From positions 1-6,382 of the forward strand of contig CALELJ010000146.1 of the NCBI GenBank assembly GCA_937902445.1: a DNA stretch of 6,382 nt, written 5' to 3'. The translations under genes and the position numbers were made by a program. The notes beneath the pieces were generated by a model. That model saw nothing but the letters and a program-made list of their open reading frames with translations, made no database searches and was not told the DNA's origin. How positions within the stretch are numbered: position 1 is the stretch's first letter; each line of letters starts with the position of its first letter. The DNA is from an uncultured Treponema sp. (GTDB taxonomy: Bacteria > Spirochaetota > Spirochaetia > Treponematales > Treponemataceae). Below are positions 1-4,911 of the stretch, one piece after another.

Positions 1-667
1 AGAGGTACAATGGAGCACCAATCTGCTGGATAACACCGTCTTTCATTACAACGATTTTTGTACCAAGAGTCATAGCTTCGATCTGGTCGTGTGTTACGTA
101 GATCATTGTAGCCTGAAGTCTGTTGTGAAGAGCAGCCAATTCAGAACGCATTGTTACACGGAGTTTAGCATCCAAGTTAGAAAGTGGTTCATCGAACAAG
201 AATACTTTTGGATTACGAACGATAGCACGTCCTACAGCAACACGCTGTCTCTGTCCACCAGAGAGAGCCTTTGGTTTACGATCAAGGTACTGTGTAAGGT
301 CAAGCTGTTTAGCTGCATCGCGAACACGGCGATCAATTTCAGCTTTATCCATTTTACGAATCTTCAATCCAAATGCCATGTTATCATAAACAGTCATGTG
401 TGGATAAAGAGCGTAGTTCTGGAATACCATGGCGATATCACGATCCTTTGGTGGAACATCGTTCATTTCGATACCATCAATGAAGAGTTTACCTTCAGAA
501 ATGTCTTCCAAACCAGCGATCATACGGAGAGTTGTTGACTTTCCGCATCCAGATGGACCAACGAATACACAGAAATCGCGGTCTTCGATTACGATGTTGG
601 CATTTTCAACAGCCTGTACGTTGCCGTCGTAAATCTTGCCAATACCTTTAAGTTCTACTTTTGCCAT
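1..667 (-). CDS. ugpC: Sugar ABC transporter ATP-binding protein, UgpC/MalK/MsmX type (3' end cut by window edge)
   Basis: This is the nucleotide-binding subunit of a CUT1-type carbohydrate (or glycerol-3-phosphate) importer. It hydrolyses ATP at the inner face of the membrane to drive uptake through a permease pair and a binding protein, none of which are in the window. I translated 222 codons from ATG at 667. Visible motifs are Walker A GPSGCGKST (residues 37-45), Q-loop Q83 in VFQNYALYPHMTV, signature LSGGQRQR (135-142), Walker B VFLFDEP (155-161), D-loop SNLDAKLR (163-170) and the switch H193 in VTHDQIEAMTLG. The family is usually 360-400 aa, so the C-terminal regulatory/TOBE part lies off the left edge. 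An AGGGAGG Shine-Dalgarno 7 nt upstream fixes the start. All eight visible prolines are CCA and most arginines are CGT/CGC, a bias typical of high expression. Many such ATPases serve several transporters, so the substrate cannot be named; the symbol is the usual family label only. Confidence 0.93.
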   Translation of the reverse strand, partial: MAKVELKGIGKIYDGNVQAVENANIVIEDRDFCVFVGPSGCGKSTTLRMIAGLEDISEGKLFIDGIEMNDVPPKDRDIAMVFQNYALYPHMTVYDNMAFGLKIRKMDKAEIDRRVRDAAKQLDLTQYLDRKPKALSGGQRQRVAVGRAIVRNPKVFLFDEPLSNLDAKLRVTMRSELAALHNRLQATMIYVTHDQIEAMTLGTKIVVMKDGVIQQIGAPLYL

Positions 668-674
668 TTTTAGG

Positions 675-681
675 CCTCCCT
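675..681 (-). promoter_or_regulatory. Strong ribosome binding site of the ABC ATPase gene
   Basis: The minus strand reads AGGGAGG, 7 nt before the ATG at 667, close to the full anti-Shine-Dalgarno complement. It sits inside a small dyad (TTAGG at 670-674, CCTAA at 679-683) that could fold over the site, but five pairs with a 4-nt loop are too weak to claim regulation. Confidence 0.8.
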
Positions 682-703
682 AAGGGTTTATATTATACGG
701 AAC

Positions 704-732
704 ATTATAAGACCTAAAAAAGCAGAAGTCAA
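704..732 (-). promoter_or_regulatory. Sigma-70 promoter of the ABC ATPase gene (TTGACT-17-TATAAT)
   Basis: On the minus strand a -35 box TTGACT (732 to 727) is followed by exactly 17 nt and a perfect -10 box TATAAT (709 to 704). This predicts a start near 697 and a leader of about 30 nt that carries the AGGGAGG site. A second TATAAT lies just downstream (696 to 691) but lacks a well-placed -35. Boxes and spacing are read directly; the start site is inferred. Confidence 0.85.
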
Positions 733-734
733 AC

Positions 735-800
735 GAATTCATGGGTAAATTCCAAGGAATTATGTCTGAATTCATGAAGAATTTCGTAGGAATTCCGCAA
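735..800. repeat. Imperfect 33-bp direct repeat, two copies
   Basis: Unit 1 (735-767) and unit 2 (768-800) both begin GAATTCATG and match at about 22 of 33 positions, including a shared AGGAATT block late in each unit. The units abut exactly, so this may be an old tandem duplication that doubled an operator-like block. The repeat overlaps the phased AATT motifs and both inverted repeats. Confidence 0.55.
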
Positions 801-803
801 ATT
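736..803. repeat. Seven AATT motifs in helical phase, upstream of the ABC ATPase promoter
   Basis: AATT occurs at 736, 748, 758, 769, 780, 791 and 800 (start positions), with intervals of 12, 10, 11, 11, 11 and 9 bp and a mean of 10.7 bp. That is one motif per helical turn along one face, starting 4 bp upstream of the -35 box. Short A/T tracts without a TpA step, repeated in helical phase, are known to bend DNA or to present stacked protein sites on one face. The phasing is seen; bending or binding is inferred. Confidence 0.7.
748..761. promoter_or_regulatory. Perfect inverted repeat AATTCC-N2-GGAATT, candidate operator
   Basis: A 6-bp perfect dyad with a 2-bp spacer is centred at 754.5, about 22 bp upstream of the promoter's -35 box. 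It shares its half-site with the dyad at 787-807. Centre-to-centre distance is 42.5 bp, about four helical turns, so two dimers would sit on the same face. No regulator gene is visible to pair with it. Confidence 0.45.
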
Positions 804-807
804 CCTA
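787..807. promoter_or_regulatory. Perfect inverted repeat TAGGAATT-N5-AATTCCTA, candidate operator
   Basis: An 8-bp perfect dyad with a 5-bp spacer lies about 55 bp upstream of the -35 box. Its half-site contains the GGAATT core of the dyad at 748-761. The position suits an activator or a looping repressor of the ABC ATPase gene. No poly-T follows on either strand, so a terminator role is unlikely. Confidence 0.45.
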
Positions 808-852
808 AAGTCTGTATCCGTAGAAAGTGTTGCTCAAATATCGAAGATTCAT

Positions 853-893
853 AGAAAATCATGAATGTACTACCAGAAAACGTACATTCATAA
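853..893 (-). terminator. Probable intrinsic terminator of the DUF554 gene
   Basis: ATGAATGTAC (861-870) and GTACATTCAT (882-891) form a perfect 10-bp inverted repeat with an 11-nt loop. On the minus strand the stem extends by a U-G and an A-U pair and is followed by TTTTCT. It lies 67 bp past the DUF554 stop codon and before the next promoter, where a terminator is expected. The stem is AT-rich and the T-run is only four, so it may be weak. The dyad could instead be a further protein-binding site of the downstream promoter region. Confidence 0.55.
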
Positions 894-959
894 AACCTTT
901 TGCTGCTCGATATTTACGCTACGGCTTATCTGGCAACACTATTTTTGTACATAGCCTTT

Positions 960-1712
960 CTAGATTCCAAGAAGATTTCTGACGGGACTCTCAAGAAGCA
1001 CGAAAAGCACGGTGAAAACCACAGCCGGAAGGTAGTTTGCGGTCTTGATTTTCTTCAATCCTATGAGGTTGATTCCTATCATGCAGATAAGGACTCCACC
1101 GCTGCCCGTCAGTTCCGCAAGCATCACGTCGGATACGTAAGGCTGAACCGCTACGCTCAGCAAAGTAAGGGCACCCTGATAGATAAAAATAGCAATGGCA
1201 CTGAAAGCAGTTCCAATTCCCATGGCGGCGGTAAAGGAAATGGCCATGAAACCGTCAAGGATGCTCTTTGTAAAGATTATCGAATAGTCTTTTTCAATAC
1301 CGGCCTTGAAGGAACCCAGGATGGCCATGGCACCTACGCAGAAAAGAACGCTTGCATTGAGGAAGGCGTAGGCAAAATTCCTGTTTGCAGGAAGCGCATT
1401 TTCTCCTTCAACCTGCCCAGCGGAAGCACCATTTTTTTTCTGGGGAACAAGGCGTTCAAGAAGTTTGCCAAGAGCAAGGATTTTTGCATCAAGGTCGATG
1501 ATGGTTCCTGTGATACCGCCCAGAATGATCGCGAGAGTAAGAAAACAGACGTTCTGATATTTAAATGCCATCTGCATACCCAAAATAAGGGTGATGAATC
1601 CAGCCCCGGTCTGAATCACATCTTCCATTTTCCTGGACATGCGGCCTGCGACCAGAAGACCAAGAAGAGAACCCAGAACAACGGCAATGCAATTGACAAA
1701 AACGGCCAGCAT
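960..1712 (-). CDS. DUF554 family integral membrane protein (YqgA/YdfK type)
   Basis: This is a 250-aa inner-membrane protein of unknown function, recognised as DUF554 from family-like stretches: N-terminal MLAVFVNCIAVVLGSLLG, SVLFCVGAMAILGSFKAGI (121-139), TKSILDGFMAISF (148-160), the YQGALTLL region (178-185) and GGVLICMIGINLIGLKKIKTANYLP (205-229). Hydrophobic segments lie near 3-23, 36-50, 55-75, 120-137, 152-178, 205-220 and 228-241. A hydrophilic loop around 90-112 separates the two halves. I chose ATG at 1712, preceded by GAGG 5 nt away, because the frame open further upstream to 1820 would read through the tRNA and its terminator and lacks family similarity. It has no operon partner here. 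Its start lies 28 nt after the tRNA terminator's T-run, so its promoter must overlap that terminator or it depends on read-through. Confidence 0.85.
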   Translation of the reverse strand: MLAVFVNCIAVVLGSLLGLLVAGRMSRKMEDVIQTGAGFITLILGMQMAFKYQNVCFLTLAIILGGITGTIIDLDAKILALGKLLERLVPQKKNGASAGQVEGENALPANRNFAYAFLNASVLFCVGAMAILGSFKAGIEKDYSIIFTKSILDGFMAISFTAAMGIGTAFSAIAIFIYQGALTLLSVAVQPYVSDVMLAELTGSGGVLICMIGINLIGLKKIKTANYLPAVVFTVLFVLLESPVRNLLGI

Positions 1713-1740
1713 ACAAACCTCGCAGCAATTTGATTTAAAT

Positions 1741-1773
1741 AAAAAAAAGCAGTCACTTTTCAGCAACTGCTTT
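1741..1773 (-). terminator. Intrinsic terminator after tRNA-Leu
   Basis: On the minus strand AGCAGTTGC (1771 to 1763) pairs with GTGACTGCT (1756 to 1748) around a 6-nt loop, giving a 9-bp stem with two G-U pairs, followed by eight T (1748 to 1741). It begins 3-5 nt after the tRNA and is a textbook Rho-independent terminator. It would also stop any read-through from the lptFG-tgt operon upstream. Confidence 0.9.
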
Positions 1774-1775
1774 CG

Positions 1776-1857
1776 TGCGGAGAACCTGACTTGAACAGGC
1801 ACAGCTCGCGCCACTAGCACCTCAAGCTAGCGTGTCTACCAATTCCACCATCCCCGC
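1776..1857 (-). tRNA. tRNA-Leu, anticodon GAG
   Basis: The 82-nt minus-strand sequence folds as a class II tRNA. The acceptor stem is GCGGGGA/TCTCCGC (one G-U pair) with discriminator A. The D arm contains AATTGGTAGACAC. The anticodon stem CTAGC/GCTAG holds loop TTGAGGT, placing anticodon GAG at 1823-1821. A short variable arm (GGC-GCGA-GCT) is followed by the T arm GCCTG-TTCAAGT-CAGGT. It reads CTC/CTT leucine codons and resembles the E. coli tRNA-Leu(GAG) layout. The 3' end is followed by CGA, so CCA is not encoded and must be added after transcription. Confidence 0.96.
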
Positions 1858-1860
1858 ATC

Positions 1861-1872
1861 TGCGTTTCCGCA
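1861..1872 (-). other. Leader hairpin with GAAA tetraloop just before tRNA-Leu
   Basis: On the minus strand TGCG-GAAA-CGCA forms a 4-bp stem closed by a GNRA-type loop, extendable by two weaker pairs. It lies 3 nt upstream of the mature tRNA 5' end, inside the predicted transcript. It may influence RNase P processing or protect the 5' end of the precursor; this is inference from position only. Confidence 0.45.
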
Positions 1873-1884
1873 AATCGTGATTAA

Positions 1885-1913
1885 AATATATCAATTAGCA
1901 GGTTTAGTGTCAA
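1885..1913 (-). promoter_or_regulatory. Sigma-70 promoter of tRNA-Leu (TTGACA-17-TATATT)
   Basis: A perfect -35 TTGACA (1913 to 1908), a 17-nt spacer and -10 TATATT (1890 to 1885) lie on the minus strand, placing the start near 1878 and giving about 20 nt of leader before the tRNA. No GC-rich discriminator is seen directly after the -10 box. Confidence 0.9.
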
Positions 1914-1918
1914 TAGCA

Positions 1919-1953
1919 TTTTTCAATTTTTTATTAATTTTTTTGCATTTTTT
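1919..1953 (-). promoter_or_regulatory. Phased A-tract (UP-element-like) region of the tRNA promoter
   Basis: The minus strand carries A-runs of 5, 6, 7 and 6 (1923-1919, 1932-1927, 1944-1938, 1953-1948), with centres about 8.5, 11.5 and 9.5 bp apart. They begin 5 bp upstream of the -35 box. This fits an UP element bound by the RNA polymerase alpha C-terminal domain, and intrinsic curvature, both common at stable-RNA promoters. It occupies almost the whole gap to the HEAT-repeat gene and holds no hairpin that could terminate that operon. Confidence 0.6.
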
Positions 1954-1961
1954 CACAGAAA

Positions 1962-3758
1962 TTATTTCGCATTATCCGTATCCGATGATACTGAAGATGC
2001 AGCCCCTGAAACGGCGTCGACTTCAGCAGACTTTGTGACTGTGCTTGTTCCGTCCATTTCAAGAATACGCTTCGCTTTCTTTGCATTGGCATTCTTTCTT
2101 TTCTGACCGAATTTATAGGTTCCTGGCTTTGCAGCTTTTTCAGCACTGTCCTCTTCTGTCTTTTCTTCCTCAATGGCATCCCTTGCAATTTCCTCAACCT
2201 TTGCACGGCAAGAGGAATAACGTCCCTTTGACCATATATCAAGGCCTGTACCCTGGGTTGCCACATCCTTGCTGTCAAGATATTCACCACATATGCCGGC
2301 AAATTCAGGCCGTGAGTATTTTGCAAATTCCTTTCCAAGAGCATAGCGGAGATTTTTCTGATCCTTCAGTTCACTTTTCAGTGCGCTTTCTGCAAGCTCA
2401 ATCACTTCTGAAGTTCCGGCTTTATTTTCCTCAAGAAGAACTGCTGCAACCTTTGCCTTTGTTCCGCCTGCGATTTTCTTATCCTTGAGAATCTCTACAA
2501 GATATTCATTGCCTTCTGAAACATTAAGTTTTGCAATCACAGCATAGCTTTTTTCTTTTACGGCTTTCAGTTCATCCTTGTCCTTGCACCTGAAAACCAG
2601 ATACGGAACAGCTTCCTTCATCTCCCGCTTCTTGACGGCTTCAATTGCCTCTATGCGAACCTTGTACTGGGAATCCCTCAAGGCCTGGATAATGACCTTG
2701 TCCGCCTTCTCGTCATTGAAATGGGCAATACCCTTCACAACATAGCATCTCAGGTTTGGATCCGTTGATTCAAAAAGAGAGACAAGAATATCCTCCGATT
2801 CAGGTTTTTCCATGGCACCGATTGCTTCTGCCGCATACATTCGGACAAAAGAATTTTCATCTTCGTCCTGGGCAATCTGCGAGATTTTTTCCCATGTTTC
2901 CACAGCCTTGATTCTGCCGAGAACTTTCATCAAAGCCTGTCTCTGGGCAACCTTCAGGTCGTCGCGGTCAAGATAGTCGGCAAGAAATTCCGCCTCTTCC
3001 CTTTCACCCAGGTCCCCAAGGGCCGTAAGGGCTCCGGTAAAATAATCATCCTCTTCCTTGTCGACAAGATCAACAAGACCAGGAACTGATTCCTTGATCT
3101 GAGCTTCAGAAACATAGCGGAAACATCTGTCCACCGTGTCTTTTCTGATTTCGTACGGATCATTTATGACTTCACAGGCATAGGAACCAAGACATGGATC
3201 CTTCAGCTTTGTAAAGTATTCGAGGATCTTGTCCTTTACGACAACATCCTTCGTCTCATAAAAAAGATCGTAGATCTGGTCTACAAAGCGCATGTCTTCA
3301 TTTGTCGTGAGTTCGTCGATGAGACTGCTGATCTGACTTTCAAGTCCATATTTGAATACAGCAGTGCTTTCATCAACATAGTTTTCAGACTTGTCGACAA
3401 AGTCATTCTTTGACTCATGCCTTGACGGTCTTTTCACAGCCGGAACAGTTTTTTCCTTTGTGTACTCGTAACGCTTCTTTTCTTTTTTCTCGGCAAGGCT
3501 TTCGTTGTATGCTTCAAGAACAGGATCTACAGCATCCTCCTCAAAGGAAGAGACAACTTCAGCTTCATCGGAAACAGAAATTTCATCAGCGATACCATCG
3601 GTAGAAACATCTTCTGTCAAAGTTTCATCTACAGCCGGTTCTTCAGCCGGAACAATTTCAGCTGCAGAACTATCTGCCGCTGCCAAAGAAGTTTCCTGGG
3701 AATAAACAAAAGACGAAAACACCAACGCAGCAGAAAAAACAACAATGCTCTTCTTCAT
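1962..3758 (-). CDS. Exported HEAT-repeat protein, function unknown
   Basis: This 598-aa protein starts with a Sec signal peptide: K2-K3, a hydrophobic core about 5-18, and probable cleavage after VYS (20/21). No lipobox is seen, so it is likely soluble in the periplasm. Residues 21-90 are a low-complexity Ala/Asp/Glu-rich linker, and 91-115 are basic. Residues about 135-510 are all-helical with HEAT-type repeats, clearest at SVPGLVDLVD (224-233), FVRMYAAEAIGAM (304-316), LRCYVVKGIAHF (336-347) and KVRIEAIEAVKKREMKEAVPYL (366-387). The tail (525-598) is highly charged, then Ser/Ala/Asp-rich. HEAT solenoids are protein-binding scaffolds; no catalytic motif is visible. ATG at 3758 has GAGGTG 6 nt upstream, and this site overlaps the tgt stop codon, so translation is probably coupled to tgt. 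The operon suggests an envelope role, but no function can be assigned. Confidence 0.88.
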   Translation of the reverse strand: MKKSIVVFSAALVFSSFVYSQETSLAAADSSAAEIVPAEEPAVDETLTEDVSTDGIADEISVSDEAEVVSSFEEDAVDPVLEAYNESLAEKKEKKRYEYTKEKTVPAVKRPSRHESKNDFVDKSENYVDESTAVFKYGLESQISSLIDELTTNEDMRFVDQIYDLFYETKDVVVKDKILEYFTKLKDPCLGSYACEVINDPYEIRKDTVDRCFRYVSEAQIKESVPGLVDLVDKEEDDYFTGALTALGDLGEREEAEFLADYLDRDDLKVAQRQALMKVLGRIKAVETWEKISQIAQDEDENSFVRMYAAEAIGAMEKPESEDILVSLFESTDPNLRCYVVKGIAHFNDEKADKVIIQALRDSQYKVRIEAIEAVKKREMKEAVPYLVFRCKDKDELKAVKEKSYAVIAKLNVSEGNEYLVEILKDKKIAGGTKAKVAAVLLEENKAGTSEVIELAESALKSELKDQKNLRYALGKEFAKYSRPEFAGICGEYLDSKDVATQGTGLDIWSKGRYSSCRAKVEEIARDAIEEEKTEEDSAEKAAKPGTYKFGQKRKNANAKKAKRILEMDGTSTVTKSAEVDAVSGAASSVSSDTDNAK

Positions 3759-3761
3759 AAA

Positions 3762-4898
3762 TCACACCTCACCGGAATGAAAGTCTTCAAGGAATTTTTT
3801 CCTGTATTCCTCAAAACGGTCTTCATTGATTGCCTGACGGATTTCCTTGATCATGTTGTGAAGGAAATACAGGTTATGGTAGCTTGCAAGCATGGACGAA
3901 AGAATTTCCTGCTCACGGAATATGTGGCGGAGATACGCACGGGAATAGGTTGTACAGACCTTGCATTTGCATTCAGGATCAATGCATCCAAAATCATGCT
4001 CATAACGTGCCTGCTTGATGGAAACCATTCCTTTTTTGGAAAAATAAAGACCGTGGCGTGCAATTCTTGTCGGCTGAACGCAGTCAAACATGTCGATTCC
4101 GTTGGCAACAGCTTCCAGGATGTATTCAGGCGTTCCAATGCCCATTACATAACGCGGTTTGCTTCTGGAAAGGAACTGGACCGTATACTGGAGTTTTTCA
4201 GCGTAAACATCGGCAGGTTCACCGACACTGAGTCCACCGATGGCAAGTCCAGGTGTATCAAGGGAATCAACAAATTCAGCGCTTTCCTTTCTGAGGTCAT
4301 CAAAAAAATTCCCCTGCACGATAGGAAAAAGAATTCCCTTGTATCCGCTTTCCCTGTGGATGTTCCATTCTGTGATTGCACGCTGGGCCCACTGAGATGA
4401 AAGCCTCAATGCACGTTCCGCCTCTGCCCTGTCAACACCAAAACCGGAACATACATCAAGCTGCATCTGAATGTCACTGTTCAGTTTTACCTGAGTCTGT
4501 ACGACATTTTCAGGTGTAAAGAAATGCTTGCTTCCATCTATGTCACTGCGGAATTCTATTCCTTCGTTTTTGATTTTACGTAATTTAGAAAGTGACCAAA
4601 CCTGGAATCCGCCGGAATCTGTAAGGAAATTCCTGTTCCATCTGCAGAAACCGTGAAGCCCGCCACCTTCCTTTACAAGATCAGCACCAGGGCGAAGATA
4701 CATGTGATAGGTATTGGCAAGAATAATTTCAAAACCAATTTCCTCAAGATCATCTTTTGTAAGGGCTTTTACAGTACCTTTCGTACCTACAGGCATGAAT
4801 ACAGGAGTTTCAACATCACCATGAGGAAGATGCATGACTCCTGTGCGGGCAAGTGAATCTTTATTTTCATGATGAATCTCAAAAAATTTTTCAATCAT
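3762..4898 (-). CDS. tgt: tRNA-guanine(34) transglycosylase (queuosine synthesis)
   Basis: The enzyme exchanges G34 of GUN-anticodon tRNAs (Tyr, His, Asn, Asp) for preQ1, the committed tRNA step of queuosine formation in the cytoplasm. The 378-aa length is normal. Numbered from MIEKFF, it shows ETPVFMPVGT (30-39), DSGGFQ with general base D94, LDVC (147-150), IVQG with Q195, GGLSVGE (221-227), MFDC with nucleophile D272, and zinc ligands C310, C312, C315 and H341 with the usual 26-residue gap. C150 and V225 match bacterial preQ1-type enzymes rather than eukaryotic queuine-type ones. The stretch after the nucleophile reads CVQPTRIARHG, unlike the common CVLPTRNARNG form. I prefer ATG at 4898, with GGGG 6 nt upstream; an in-frame TTG at 4910 would add four residues but uses up that Shine-Dalgarno. 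It follows the permease stop by 13 nt. Confidence 0.95.
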   Translation of the reverse strand: MIEKFFEIHHENKDSLARTGVMHLPHGDVETPVFMPVGTKGTVKALTKDDLEEIGFEIILANTYHMYLRPGADLVKEGGGLHGFCRWNRNFLTDSGGFQVWSLSKLRKIKNEGIEFRSDIDGSKHFFTPENVVQTQVKLNSDIQMQLDVCSGFGVDRAEAERALRLSSQWAQRAITEWNIHRESGYKGILFPIVQGNFFDDLRKESAEFVDSLDTPGLAIGGLSVGEPADVYAEKLQYTVQFLSRSKPRYVMGIGTPEYILEAVANGIDMFDCVQPTRIARHGLYFSKKGMVSIKQARYEHDFGCIDPECKCKVCTTYSRAYLRHIFREQEILSSMLASYHNLYFLHNMIKEIRQAINEDRFEEYRKKFLEDFHSGEV

Positions 4899-4911
4899 AT
4901 CTATCCCCAAA

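Noticed and set aside
89..538. 149-aa open frame on the plus strand
   Set aside because: Antisense to the ABC ATPase, whose minus-strand frame carries all nucleotide-binding motifs.
735..807. CRISPR-like or transposon-end reading of the repeats
   Set aside because: Only two imperfect abutting units, with no spacers, no cas genes and no transposase; promoter-region architecture explains them better.
680..862. 60-aa open frame on the minus strand before the ABC ATPase
   Set aside because: It has no Shine-Dalgarno, runs across the -35/-10 boxes and the phased AATT motifs, and resembles no family.
900..1733. 277-aa open frame on the plus strand
   Set aside because: It lies antisense to the DUF554 gene and encodes a low-hydrophobicity, Lys/His/Gly-rich sequence with no domain; the minus-strand frame has clear family motifs.
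1713..1820. 36-residue upstream extension of the DUF554 frame
   Set aside because: It would translate the tRNA-Leu and its terminator; the ATG at 1712 with GAGG upstream matches the family N-terminus.
1934..2344. 136-aa minus-strand open frame in another frame of the HEAT gene
   Set aside because: It lies wholly within and just past the HEAT coding region, with basic low-information content and no start signal.
3777..4400. 207-aa open frame on the plus strand
   Set aside because: Antisense shadow of tgt, with no recognisable motif.
4899..4910. TTG start for tgt at 4910
   Set aside because: It is only 1 nt from the permease stop with no Shine-Dalgarno of its own, and it would place GGGG inside the gene instead of before the ATG at 4898.
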